A stretch of 29,670 bases of DNA from Bacillota bacterium (GTDB lineage: Bacteria; Bacillota_A; Clostridia; Lachnospirales; Lachnospiraceae), in contig JAEZTQ010000078.1 of assembly GCA_023443625.1 (NCBI GenBank), positions 1 through 29,670 of the forward strand, in the 5' to 3' direction. Within the stretch, counting starts at the first letter, position 1. Each line of letters begins with the position of its first letter. Made by a program: the position numbers and the translations under genes. Below the pieces are notes generated by a model. That model saw only the letters and a list, made by a program, of their open reading frames with translations, had not been told where the DNA came from and made no database searches. Shown here piece by piece: positions 8,329 through 16,577 of this stretch.

Positions 8329-9498
8329 TTATCTTCTAAAATGATGAGCTTTAGATAGTTCTCTTAAACAATCATATGTCTTAAGTTCAGTATTCAGAAT
8401 TTCATTAAGTGTCGGGGTTTGTATTATTTTGTGCTTTACCATTGCTTCCTTAATTAATTCAGGAATCGCAAGAAACTTTATATTACCTTTCAAAAATTCT
8501 GCCACAGCCCATTCATTTGCGGCATTATAGACCGTTGGCATACTTCCACCCCTTCTTCCTGCTTCATATGCCAGCTTAAGTCCATAAAAGGTATCCATAT
8601 CAGGTTCTTCAAAGGTGAGCTGAGAAAGTTTTGCAAAATCAACTCTTTCTGATTGAGAAAGAGGTTTTCTATCAGGGTAGAATAAAGCGTATTGTATTGG
8701 CAGCTTCATATCTGGAACACCCATTTGTGCAATTATGCTTCCGTCAATATACTCCACCATGGAATGGATGATACTCTGAGGATGAACTACAACCTGAATC
8801 TGCTCCATTGTGACATCAAACAGCCAGGCTGCTTCCATTACCTCAAGGCCTTTATTCACCATGGTTGCCGAATCAATGGTTATTTTCTGCCCCATAGACC
8901 AATTTGGATGCTTTAAGGCATCCTTAGGCTGTATATCATGAAGCTCAGATAACTTTCTTCCTCTAAAAGGTCCGCCGGAAGCTGTTAATATAATTTTATT
9001 GACTTGTTTCTTATCTTCTCCATTTAAAGATTGGAATATTGCAGAATGTTCACTGTCAACGGGAAGTAATGCAACATTTTTTTCATTTATTAATGGCATA
9101 ATAATATGCCCTGCGGTAACCAAAGTTTCCTTGTTAGCCAGGGCGATATTCTTACCGGCTTTGATCCCTTCAATGGTGGGCATTATACCAATCATTCCAA
9201 CCATGGCAGTAACCACAGTATCAGCTTCTTGTTCTGTGGCGCACTCAATAAGACCCTCCATCTTAGTCACTACCTTAACTGGCAAATCCTTAAGATTGAA
9301 TTGAAGCTCCTTAGCCTTATCTTCCTCATAAACACAGACAATAGCAGGTAGAAATTCTCGTACCTGCTTTTCAAGTAATTCTATATTGCTGCCAGCAGCC
9401 AGAGCCGTAACCTTAAGTAAATTCCTATGTTCCCTAACTATATCTAAGGTTTGGGTTCCAATGGATCCCGTTGACCCTAATACCGCAATATATTTCAT
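8329..9498 (-). CDS. dxr: 1-deoxy-D-xylulose 5-phosphate reductoisomerase
   Basis: Converts DXP to MEP with NADPH, the committed step of the non-mevalonate pathway. The 389-residue product shows the N-terminal nucleotide-binding motif GSTGSIGTQTLDIV, the NKETLV motif of the NADPH domain, the metal-site region PVDSEHSAIFQ, and the substrate-loop sequence HPNWSMGQKITIDSATMVNKGLEVMEA. These are all diagnostic for DXR. Length is normal. GGAGGAAG precedes the ATG by about 4-5 bases. Its own promoter is visible about 60-105 bases upstream, so it may be expressed partly independently of cdsA. Confidence 0.97.
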   Translation of the reverse strand: MKYIAVLGSTGSIGTQTLDIVREHRNLLKVTALAAGSNIELLEKQVREFLPAIVCVYEEDKAKELQFNLKDLPVKVVTKMEGLIECATEQEADTVVTAMVGMIGIMPTIEGIKAGKNIALANKETLVTAGHIIMPLINEKNVALLPVDSEHSAIFQSLNGEDKKQVNKIILTASGGPFRGRKLSELHDIQPKDALKHPNWSMGQKITIDSATMVNKGLEVMEAAWLFDVTMEQIQVVVHPQSIIHSMVEYIDGSIIAQMGVPDMKLPIQYALFYPDRKPLSQSERVDFAKLSQLTFEEPDMDTFYGLKLAYEAGRRGGSMPTVYNAANEWAVAEFLKGNIKFLAIPELIKEAMVKHKIIQTPTLNEILNTELKTYDCLRELSKAHHFRR

Positions 9499-9559
9499 TA
9501 TCTTCCTCCGTAAACTTTAGATATATATCAATGAATTAAATAATCATCGTTGCTAAAAT

Positions 9560-9605
9560 ATTATAACTTAAAATTTTATTATTGTGAAATATAATAAAAT
9601 GTCAA
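9560..9605 (-). promoter_or_regulatory. Internal promoter(s) upstream of dxr
   Basis: In the 166-base gap between cdsA and dxr, the minus strand has TTCACA (9588-9583), 17 bases, then a perfect TATAAT (9565-9560). A second overlapping candidate is TTGACA (9605-9600), 18 bases, then TAATAA (9581-9576). Either would drive dxr-rseP-ispG-polC. Confidence 0.6.
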
Positions 9606-9664
9606 TTTCTTCAAAAATATCAATTAAATCTGATAAACCGATAAATGATATACTCACAATTATA

Positions 9665-10477
9665 TTAGATTATACCGATCTCCGCCAACATAGCCAGATA
9701 ATATACAATGGGTGCTGTAAATATGATACTGTCAAAGCGATCCAAGATTCCTCCATGGCCAGGTATCAGTTTTCCATAATCCTTAACATCGTGATCTCTC
9801 TTAATGGCTGATGCTGTAAGGTCTCCCACCTGGGATATAATACTGGAGGCTGCACCAATGATAGCGAAAGTCCATTGTGGACTCTCGATTCCATGGATTT
9901 TGTTTTGAAATATCATAGCAAAGATAAATCCAATGATAGCCGCTCCAATCACACCGCCTATACAACCTTCAATGGACTTTTTGGGACTTAGCTTCGGTGC
10001 CATCTTATGCTTTCCTATCAACATTCCCGTACAATAGGCACAAGTATCAGATCCCCATGCACCAATAAAGATAAGCCATACAAGGATTGCTCCGTCCTCA
10101 AGCATACGTACCTGATATATGTAGGATAACATAATACTTACGTAAAACAGTCCCAGGAAAACCATTGCAATTTGATTTGCTTTAAATTTAGGAAATCCAA
10201 AAACATAAGTAAACATTAAAAGCATGAGGAAGGCAATTATAAATAGTATTAGATATCTTTGCTGTCCAAAATATATCAATAAATAATAAATAGTGCTGGC
10301 TAAATATGCCAAAATCCCAGGCAAGGACTTATGCATATCAACTACCTTATATAATTCCTTCATACCAATTAAGGATATAATTAGAAGGGGTACAAATAAT
10401 AAATTCTTTCCCATAATTACAAGTGCTAATGTAACTACCATTAAAATGATACCACTAAGTAATCTTGTTCGAAACAT
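9665..10477 (-). CDS. cdsA: Phosphatidate cytidylyltransferase (CDP-diglyceride synthase)
   Basis: Integral membrane enzyme that makes CDP-diacylglycerol from phosphatidic acid and CTP, the branch point of phospholipid synthesis. The 270-residue product is mostly hydrophobic, with several membrane segments. It carries SPKKSIEGCIGG and the full CdsA signature near the C-terminus (SAIKRDHDVKDYGKLIPGHG, then GILDRFDS). GGAGG lies 6 bases before the ATG. The gap to uppS upstream is 42 bases, fitting co-transcription. Confidence 0.96.
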   Translation of the reverse strand: MFRTRLLSGIILMVVTLALVIMGKNLLFVPLLIISLIGMKELYKVVDMHKSLPGILAYLASTIYYLLIYFGQQRYLILFIIAFLMLLMFTYVFGFPKFKANQIAMVFLGLFYVSIMLSYIYQVRMLEDGAILVWLIFIGAWGSDTCAYCTGMLIGKHKMAPKLSPKKSIEGCIGGVIGAAIIGFIFAMIFQNKIHGIESPQWTFAIIGAASSIISQVGDLTASAIKRDHDVKDYGKLIPGHGGILDRFDSIIFTAPIVYYLAMLAEIGII

Positions 10478-10519
10478 AGCCTACCTCCAAAATGCAATTA
10501 ATGCTTTTCATCTGATTTC

Positions 10520-11233
10520 TTATATTCCTCCGAAATTTCTTGTCCTATTGCTGTAGTCTTCTACGGCCTTAATTAATTCTTTCTTATTGAAGTCAGGCCA
10601 GAGAACATCGGTAAAATATAATTCCGTATAGGCAGTCTGCCATAAAAGGAAATTTGAAAGCCTCTGTTCCCCACTGGTTCTAATCAACAAATCAGGATCA
10701 GGTATATCATTCGTATCTAGATATTGGTTAAAGGTGCTCTCATCTATATGATCAACTTCGATTTTTTTCTCACTCAAATCCTTAGCTAAGGCTTTAGCAG
10801 CACGTAAAATATCATCTCTGCCGCCATAATTTATCGCTACCTGAAATTTAAGTCCCGTATTATTTTTAGATGCTTCCTCCAGACTAGTGATACTATTTCT
10901 AATATCTTCACTTAATATAGATTTATCCCCTATAACACGTACACGCATATTATTTTTTGTACTGGTTTTAATACTGGTGTCCAAATAGGTCTGGAGAAGC
11001 TTCAAGAGGGCATTCACTTCTTCTTTTGGACGTTTCCAGTTCTCCGTCGATAAGGCATATACAGTGAGATATTCAATACCCATTTTATATGCGTCTTCAC
11101 ATATTTTCTCTACATTCTTACTTCCCTGGGTATGACCATAATTTCTGGGCATTAACTTTTTCTTTGCCCAACGGCCATTACCATCTAAAATTATCGCAAT
11201 ATGTTTGGGTATACGTAATTCATTGTCTTGCAT
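10520..11233 (-). CDS. uppS: Undecaprenyl diphosphate synthase (cis-prenyltransferase)
   Basis: Condenses isopentenyl diphosphate units to the C55 carrier lipid used for peptidoglycan and other wall polymers. The 237-residue product has the catalytic DGNGRWA (residues 18-24, Asp18), the YALSTENWKRP block, and the C-terminal RTSGEQRLSNFLLWQ with ELYFTDVLWPDF. All are conserved in UppS. GGAG lies 7 bases ahead of the ATG. Its upstream gap to frr (245 bases) is filled by a MITE-like insertion, which may have changed transcription between frr and uppS. Confidence 0.97.
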   Translation of the reverse strand: MQDNELRIPKHIAIILDGNGRWAKKKLMPRNYGHTQGSKNVEKICEDAYKMGIEYLTVYALSTENWKRPKEEVNALLKLLQTYLDTSIKTSTKNNMRVRVIGDKSILSEDIRNSITSLEEASKNNTGLKFQVAINYGGRDDILRAAKALAKDLSEKKIEVDHIDESTFNQYLDTNDIPDPDLLIRTSGEQRLSNFLLWQTAYTELYFTDVLWPDFNKKELIKAVEDYSNRTRNFGGI

Positions 11234-11276
11234 CAGTAATCTCCTATCCCTACAGAAAAATATTTATATCAATAAT

Positions 11277-11461
11277 AAGGGTGTCTCAAAAGTATATTCT
11301 TCAATTGCCTTAGTATAAGAGGAAGGAATAACCTCCTTCAATTACAAAGTTTATGCCAGTTTGCTCCACTGGATAAACTTTGCATGCGCAATTCATTTTT
11401 TATATTGTAATTATGCGCAGATTAGGCGGTAGAACTTGAATAAATCTTTTGATACACCCTT
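11277..11461. mobile_element. MITE-like 185-bp inverted-repeat element between frr and uppS
   Basis: AAGGGTGTCTCAAAAG (11277-11292) and CTTTTGATACACCCTT (11446-11461) form 16-bp terminal inverted repeats with one mismatch. GGGTGTNTCAAAAG-type ends resemble insertion-sequence termini. Inside are two nested inverted repeats: one around 11345-11382 (CAAAGTTTAT... with ATAAACTTTG) and one around 11385-11419 (TGCGCAATT with AATTATGCGCA). There is no coding frame. No clear target duplication is visible at the edges. A second reading is an RNA structure that controls uppS. Confidence 0.6.
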
Positions 11462-11478
11462 GAAATCATATTATGTTT

Positions 11479-12033
11479 TTATACAGTAAGTATTTCTTTT
11501 GATTTCTCTTCCATAGTCTTGTCAATCTCTACGATATAACGATCTGTAATTTTTTGTACTTCGTCTTCTAAATGTTTGAACTCGTCGTCAGATATTTCAC
11601 TGGCTTTGTTCTGCTTTTTAAAGAATTCATTGGCATCACGTCTGATATTACGAACTGCAATCTTAGCATTCTCAGCTTTTTTCTTTATATCCTTTACAAG
11701 CTCTTTTCTTCTCTCCTCTGTTAATTCAGGGAACACAAGACGAATAATTTTACCATCATTACTTGGTGTTAAGCCAATATCTGAATTAATAATTGCCTTT
11801 TCGATATCTTTGATTAATTTGCTCTCCCAAGGCTGAATTTGAATAACTCTCGCCTCAGGAACTGAAATATTTGCTACAGATTGTAAAGTGGAAGGCTGTC
11901 CATAATAATCCACTCTCAATTTATCTAATAGGTGGGGATTTGCTCTCCCTGCACGTATGGTTAAATATTCTTCCTTAAGTGAAGCTACTGATTTTTCCAT
12001 TTTCACATTGAATTGATCAAGCTTAGAATCCAT
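11479..12033 (-). CDS. frr: Ribosome recycling factor
   Basis: Splits post-termination ribosomes together with EF-G. I choose the second ATG at 12033 (184 aa, MDSKLDQF), because GGAGGG ends directly at the upstream ATG at 12039 but lies 6 bases before the second; this also gives the family length of about 185. The product has the RRF pattern: TIRAGRANPHLLDKLRVDYYGQ in the first third, IQPWESKLIKDIEKAI in the middle, and the basic helix LTEERRKELVKDIKK plus RNIRRDANEFFKK in the last third. It follows pyrH by about 26 bases, as in most bacteria. Confidence 0.97.
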   Translation of the reverse strand: MDSKLDQFNVKMEKSVASLKEEYLTIRAGRANPHLLDKLRVDYYGQPSTLQSVANISVPEARVIQIQPWESKLIKDIEKAIINSDIGLTPSNDGKIIRLVFPELTEERRKELVKDIKKKAENAKIAVRNIRRDANEFFKKQNKASEISDDEFKHLEDEVQKITDRYIVEIDKTMEEKSKEILTV

Positions 12034-12059
12034 TTTCATCCCTCCAAAAAATTAATAAT

Positions 12060-12770
12060 TTACTTCATAACGGTCATTTTTGTTCCGTTTGATTTTCCCT
12101 GTGCTGCCATAATAATACTGTTTTCTTCAGATAATCCAAAAAGTAACATTGGCATATTATTCTCAAGACATAATACCGCCGCTGTTAGGTCTACAACACC
12201 TAATTTCTTATCAAGAACATCCTGAAGTGGTATCTCACTAAACTTTTTCGCCTGAGGATTTAATTTAGGGTCACTCTCATATACACCATCCACAGATTTT
12301 GCATTCAGTATAATGTCACAATCCAATTCTACTGCACGTAAGGCAGTAGCCGTATCCGTAGAGAAATAAGGATGTCCTGTTCCTCCGGCTAAGAATGCCA
12401 CTCCACCCTGTTTCATACATTCGATGACCCTATCTTTAGAAAATAATTTGGTCATGCTCCCGCATGAAAATGGTGTAAAAACCTCAGTCTGTATGCCAAC
12501 ATGGCGAAAGATCTCAGATACATAGATGCAGTTCATAACCGTTGCCAGCATTCCAATCTGATCTGCCTTGGTGCGATCAATTGTCTCGCTGGTTCTTCCT
12601 CTCCAGAAATTACCTCCACCAATTACGATACTAACCTGAACATTCTCTGAGACCAATTTCTTAACCTGCTCTGCTACACCCAAACAAGTAGCCTCACAAA
12701 AACCAGTCTTCTTATCTCCCGCTAATGCTTCTCCGCTTAATTTTAGTAAAACTCTTTCATATGCTTTCAT
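12060..12770 (-). CDS. pyrH: UMP kinase
   Basis: Phosphorylates UMP to UDP; bacterial amino-acid-kinase-fold enzyme, hexameric and allosterically regulated by GTP and UTP in the family. The start at 12770 gives MKAYERVLLKLSGEALAG, matching homologues (236 aa); an in-frame ATG ten codons upstream (12800) would place the GGAGG inside the gene. GGAGG is then about 12 bases before the ATG, somewhat far. Motifs seen are SIVIGGGNFWRG, FLAGGTGHPYFSTDTATALRA and KSVDGVYESDPK. tsf and rpsB, which usually precede pyrH, are absent upstream; a bactofilin gene is there instead. A weak promoter candidate (TTGCTT, 17 bases, TATGAT) lies in the 184-base upstream gap. Confidence 0.97.
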   Translation of the reverse strand: MKAYERVLLKLSGEALAGDKKTGFCEATCLGVAEQVKKLVSENVQVSIVIGGGNFWRGRTSETIDRTKADQIGMLATVMNCIYVSEIFRHVGIQTEVFTPFSCGSMTKLFSKDRVIECMKQGGVAFLAGGTGHPYFSTDTATALRAVELDCDIILNAKSVDGVYESDPKLNPQAKKFSEIPLQDVLDKKLGVVDLTAAVLCLENNMPMLLFGLSEENSIIMAAQGKSNGTKMTVMK

Positions 12771-12954
12771 AACGGTAATACGCCTCCATGTGTAAATCAT
12801 AAGGATTTGATCTCAAGCTTCTGAAAACAAAACATACATGATATAGTTAATCATATATGTTCTGTATGTAGAAAGCAATATTATCAAACTCTTCTTAACA
12901 TTCTATAATAATTTACCACAAATTCATACGTATTACTAGAGTTAATTATAAATC

Positions 12955-14022
12955 TTATTCAAATATATTGTCCATATCAACATCGGAATAGCTAAGGGAA
13001 CAGAAGCCTTCTATTACTGCGCCATTATTAATCTGAACAGATTTTGCCTTAATATTACCTTTGATAATTGCTGTTGAATCAATTACAATAGGACCACTGA
13101 TATCAATCTCACCCTTGATAGCACCTGCAATTACACCAGAGGTTCCTTTAACGTCACCAACGATGACTGTACCAAGTCCCACCTTAACACTACCTTCACT
13201 GGTAATACTTCCTTCCACACGTTCTGTGTTTACAAAAACTTCAGCTGCGGAGGAGTTGCCTATTACCTTACCAGTAATTGATAATTTACCCAGGCAATCA
13301 ACATCACCGGTAACATTACCCATAATATCTAATGAACCATCCGAACTAATGCTTCCGTTAATAACAGTACCTTTGGTAATTATGGAAACTTCATCTTCAC
13401 TAGCAACAGATGCAGCACGCTTTGGTGCAACAACAACCTTTTCTTCCTCTACAACCGGCTCCTCATCAGCATTTAAACCCTCCAGTAATTCTAAATCTAC
13501 ATTATCTTCCATATTATATACCTCTTCCTTCTCTAAATCTTTTGTATTGTCTCTTTTGAATGTATCATTTGTATCTTTTAAAGCTTCGGTGGTATCTATA
13601 GCATATTCTGTATCTTTAGTATCTTCAGTAGCCTTAGTATCTTCAGTAGCCTTAGTATCTTCGGTGACTTCTGTATCTTCAGTAGCCTTAGTATCTTCGA
13701 TGACTTCTGTATCTTCGGTATCTTCAATATCTTCGATATCTTCAATATCTTCGGTACCTTCAATATCTTTCGCATCTTCCCCATCCAAGAAATCTTCTGT
13801 ATCCTTTGGCAAACCATCCTGTTGGATTTGAGGTTGATATTCTTCAAGCCAAACTTTCAGTTTCTCATTGTCTGCATTATCATTAGAAAGCTCTCCGTCC
13901 CTATCTAATATGTTAACCATATTATCTTCAGCTTCTAAATTCTCTTGCCTAGATTCTTCATCAGGAAGAAGTTCATTTACTGCTTGTGATAAATCATCTT
14001 TTAAATCTTTAAAAAAACCCAT
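12955..14022 (-). CDS. Bactofilin (polymer-forming cytoskeletal protein) with a repetitive acidic region
   Basis: Bactofilins form non-polar filaments that organise cell shape or envelope enzymes. The C-terminal half, about residues 210-345, is the bactofilin beta-helix (DUF583): glycine-spaced turns such as GTVINGSISSDGSLDIMG, KVIGNSSAAEVFVN, SVKVGLGTVIVGDV and IKGNIKAKSVQINNGAVIEG. The N-terminal part is unusual: a short amphipathic start (MGFFKDLKDDLSQAVNELL), then an acidic stretch of 3-residue-phase repeats (IED, TED, TKA) around residues 80-140. Bactofilins are usually 110-200 residues, so at 355 aa this is long. It starts 25 bases after the polysaccharide deacetylase gene, so the two are probably co-transcribed and may work together at the cell wall. 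GGAGG is 11 bases before the ATG. Confidence 0.88.
   Translation of the reverse strand: MGFFKDLKDDLSQAVNELLPDEESRQENLEAEDNMVNILDRDGELSNDNADNEKLKVWLEEYQPQIQQDGLPKDTEDFLDGEDAKDIEGTEDIEDIEDIEDTEDTEVIEDTKATEDTEVTEDTKATEDTKATEDTKDTEYAIDTTEALKDTNDTFKRDNTKDLEKEEVYNMEDNVDLELLEGLNADEEPVVEEEKVVVAPKRAASVASEDEVSIITKGTVINGSISSDGSLDIMGNVTGDVDCLGKLSITGKVIGNSSAAEVFVNTERVEGSITSEGSVKVGLGTVIVGDVKGTSGVIAGAIKGEIDISGPIVIDSTAIIKGNIKAKSVQINNGAVIEGFCSLSYSDVDMDNIFE
13608..13780. repeat. Low-complexity tandem repeat inside the bactofilin gene
   Basis: Degenerate 9- to 18-base units (such as TATCTTCAGTAGCCTTAG on the plus strand, with several near copies) encode the acidic TED/TKA/IED repeat. Such arrays change length easily by slippage in multiples of three, so the linker length may vary between strains. 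It also creates long open frames on the opposite strand that are not genes. Confidence 0.85.
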
Positions 14023-14047
14023 TCGCTATATTACCTCCTATGTATTT

Positions 14048-15268
14048 TTAATTAACAGAATCAGCTTTAATCATTTGAATAGGCTCAACATCCTTATCTA
14101 AAGGTAAGATTTGTGCACCTCCAAGAATTAAAGCTTGAAGAAGTTCAGGTAAAGATTCAACAGTGGTTTTCTTCGTATACGTATCATGCATAAGTACAAT
14201 GGATCTATCTTTGATGGCAACATCTTTTAATATGTTATCCTTCAATTGCTCCTTTGTATAACCTAAATTTTTGGCATCGCCATTCTCAACATTCCAGTCA
14301 AAATAAACTAGGGATTGATCATTTATATACTGTATAAAATCTTTCATGTCACTTTTGTTAACAAAATTATCGCTTCCTCCCGGAAAGCGGTATAAAGAAG
14401 GCTTGTATCCAGTAGTATCATATAACAATTTCCATAGTTTTGTAAAGTCCTTATCAAAATCTTCTAATGAATTATATATCTGATTATAATCATGGGAATA
14501 AGAATGTAATCCCAAGGAATGCCCCTCTTCTAAAATTCGATTATAGATTTGCTTTGACCTAGTATCTGTCTTACCAACGACAAAAAATGTTACCTTTACA
14601 TTATGCTCCGCAAGAATATCTAAAATCTCATTGGTATAGATACTTGGTCCATCATCAAAGGTTAGGTATACTGTTTTACCTTCATAGATTCCTTTTTCAA
14701 CTATACTGCTTTCAATCTTTTGATTATCATCCTCCATCAAATTAGTTGTATCTGAATTCTCCTCATTGGTATGGTTCCTGTCGGCATGTAAATCAGAGAC
14801 CTCATTGGTATGTTTCAGGGCGGTATTTAAATCAGTTCCCTCATTGTGATGGTCCTCAACATCACTCTCTTCCTCCTTTGAAGATTTCTCTGCTGCATAT
14901 ACATATTTTGCATCGTGATCATCAGATATTTCGTATTGGCTATGGATTGTTGATAATTGATCCACCTGTTTTTGTAATTTGCTCACCTGCATCCATAATG
15001 CAACACACAATACCAAGGGTAATATTAGTAGAATTATTATAACAAAGACAATAATTGTCTTCATATGATTAATACGTTTTCTTCTTTTATAATCATTTTT
15101 ATATCTTCTATTAAATTTACTAAGGTTTCTTTTGTCATAACTACTGCTTTGTTGCTTGGTTCTATTATCATTGTTATTGAAGTTGCTATTCTCCAAGGTA
15201 TCATTATTATCCATGTTATTTGATAAATCCAAATTATAATCAGTCAAGTCATCCGTGTTATTATCCAA
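14048..15268 (-). CDS. Membrane-anchored polysaccharide deacetylase (NodB/CE4 family)
   Basis: Predicted to remove N-acetyl groups from peptidoglycan or another surface polysaccharide. The start is a TTG at 15268 with AGGGGTG about 5 bases ahead. The 406-residue product has an Asn/Asp-rich, then strongly basic cytoplasmic N-terminus (1-68), one membrane segment (about 70-92), a linker with repeated NEGTD/NEVSD/NEENSD blocks, and an extracellular NodB domain from about 195. Metal and catalytic motifs are complete: TFDDGPS at 203-209, HSYSH at 255-259, RFPGG at 294-298, FDWNVENGDAKN at 323-334 and LMHDT at 359-363. Which polymer it acts on cannot be told. It is followed by the bactofilin gene, suggesting localisation by that filament. 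Confidence 0.92.
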   Translation of the reverse strand: MDNNTDDLTDYNLDLSNNMDNNDTLENSNFNNNDNRTKQQSSSYDKRNLSKFNRRYKNDYKRRKRINHMKTIIVFVIIILLILPLVLCVALWMQVSKLQKQVDQLSTIHSQYEISDDHDAKYVYAAEKSSKEEESDVEDHHNEGTDLNTALKHTNEVSDLHADRNHTNEENSDTTNLMEDDNQKIESSIVEKGIYEGKTVYLTFDDGPSIYTNEILDILAEHNVKVTFFVVGKTDTRSKQIYNRILEEGHSLGLHSYSHDYNQIYNSLEDFDKDFTKLWKLLYDTTGYKPSLYRFPGGSDNFVNKSDMKDFIQYINDQSLVYFDWNVENGDAKNLGYTKEQLKDNILKDVAIKDRSIVLMHDTYTKKTTVESLPELLQALILGGAQILPLDKDVEPIQMIKADSVN

Positions 15269-15453
15269 GCTATCACCCCTAGTTCTATATCTCTATTTAT
15301 TTTATCACATTTTGTCTAAAAGCAACATATATATATGAAAATGAATGTCTTCAATGTTAACAAGAGGGATGATTACAAACAGAAAATCCCTGTTATAAAA
15401 GGTAAGCTTATATTATGCAAGGATCATGGTTTCTTTCTCCTGAAAAACGACAT
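15269..15453. other. Intergenic leader of the deacetylase gene
   Basis: No gene is seen. On the minus strand the last part contains TTGCTT and TAAAAT about 15 bases apart (near 15327-15301), a weak promoter candidate for the deacetylase. The rest is AT-rich. Confidence 0.35.
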
Positions 15454-15495
15454 AAAAAACAAAGAACCGACTTCTTAAGTATACGAAATCAGTTC
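15454..15495 (-). terminator. Rho-independent terminator after the metallo-beta-lactamase gene
   Basis: On the minus strand GAACTGATTTC (15495-15485) pairs with GAAGTCGGTTC (15474-15464). The stem is 11 bp including two G-U pairs, followed by TTTGTTTTTT. It separates the greA/beta-lactamase unit from the deacetylase gene. Confidence 0.75.
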
Positions 15496-15572
15496 TCCAA
15501 GTTCAACTAATTATCTAAAAGATAGTAATAATGTCCTAATCGTAATACAAACTATGTGTTAAAATATTACGC

Positions 15573-16508
15573 CTATTTACTTACCAAATTAAGAGTATGC
15601 TCTAACAAGTCAATACTACCCCATTTTCCATGTCCAGGAACTACTATATCTGCATCATGATATTTTTCCTGAACTTTTTTAATGCTATCCGGCCATTCTT
15701 TAACATTTGCATCTGCGACATTACCCTTATCCTCTGATTCCAGGGATTTAATAAGACATCCGCCAAATAGAACTTTGTATTGGGGAAACCAAACAGTAAT
15801 ATTGTCAATGGAATGCCCTTCTCCTGGGTAATATGTTTCCACCTCTATTTCACCAATGGTAAAAACCGGTTCATCATCAAGTTTGGTTTGGGGCTGTTGA
15901 TAGCCAAATAATTCAGCCTCATTTGCTGTTAGACCGGTACTTCGCACATCAACTTTATTTTCAAGCAATGTATCGATTCCACCGATTCTATCGCCATGAG
16001 CATGAGTAATAACGGCTATAGTAAACTCTTTATGAAATATCTCTTCAGATAATTTTATTAGTTCCTTCATCTGTTCATTGTTCCAAGGTGTATCAACTAA
16101 TATAAGACCATCTGTGGAAATTACAACCAGTCCATTGGAAGGAGTTCTACTTCCATTATAATTTACATATGTGGTATGTACCCATATAGTATCATTTACC
16201 TTAGATAACTCAACATAATTAGAATCCTCAGATCCACTTTTGTAAAAACTTTCTACCACTTTCTCTGGTTGAGGAGCCTCCGTAACTATTTCATTTGAAT
16301 TCACCAAACTTTGGGAAGTACTTTCTTCCTCCTTCCCTGATTGAGGAACCTCCGGAGCTATCTTATCTTTACTTGAATCCTCAAAACTACTTAGGGAAGT
16401 ACTTTCTTCCTCTTTCACTGATTGTCGAATATTCCTATCTCTAAAACTAAATATGATTACTGCAAGGAGTAGAACTACCCCAATGATTCTTATTATTATT
16501 TTTTTCAT
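15573..16508 (-). CDS. Subclass B1-like metallo-beta-lactamase, membrane tethered
   Basis: Zinc hydrolase closely patterned on BcII-type subclass B1 beta-lactamases, predicted to act outside the membrane. The 311-residue product has an N-terminal membrane segment (residues 4-21), not followed by a lipobox cysteine. Next comes a linker with two imperfect copies of a KEEESTS...APxxPQ unit (about 31-90), then the lactamase domain from about 95. All six B1 zinc ligands are present: H169, H171 and D173 in HAHGDRIGG, H232 in GEGHSIDN, C251 in GGCLIKS and H293 in VPGHG. K254, three residues after the Cys, matches the substrate-binding lysine of B1 enzymes, and GNVADA (N263) is also conserved. The 69-base gap to greA upstream and a GGGGGAA site 3-4 bases from the ATG fit co-transcription. 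Other MBL-fold activities are possible, but the ligand set argues for a beta-lactamase. Confidence 0.88.
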   Translation of the reverse strand: MKKIIIRIIGVVLLLAVIIFSFRDRNIRQSVKEEESTSLSSFEDSSKDKIAPEVPQSGKEEESTSQSLVNSNEIVTEAPQPEKVVESFYKSGSEDSNYVELSKVNDTIWVHTTYVNYNGSRTPSNGLVVISTDGLILVDTPWNNEQMKELIKLSEEIFHKEFTIAVITHAHGDRIGGIDTLLENKVDVRSTGLTANEAELFGYQQPQTKLDDEPVFTIGEIEVETYYPGEGHSIDNITVWFPQYKVLFGGCLIKSLESEDKGNVADANVKEWPDSIKKVQEKYHDADIVVPGHGKWGSIDLLEHTLNLVSK

Positions 16509-16577
16509 TATTCCCCCATATTGCCGCTTTTTGTATTCTAATATGTTTTGCCTAAATCTTATTTAACCATTATTATA

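Noticed and set aside
8999..9351. Two overlapping plus-strand frames opposite dxr
   Set aside because: Both are antisense to conserved DXR motifs and lack ribosome sites.
13608..13780. Regular short repeats that could suggest a CRISPR array
   Set aside because: Units are 9-18 bases, degenerate, in multiples of three and lie inside the bactofilin reading frame; there are no unique spacers of constant length.
13061..13831. Long Ser/Val-rich open frame on the plus strand (256 aa)
   Set aside because: It is the antisense of the repetitive bactofilin gene. The repeats create an open frame by periodicity; no ribosome site or recognisable domain.
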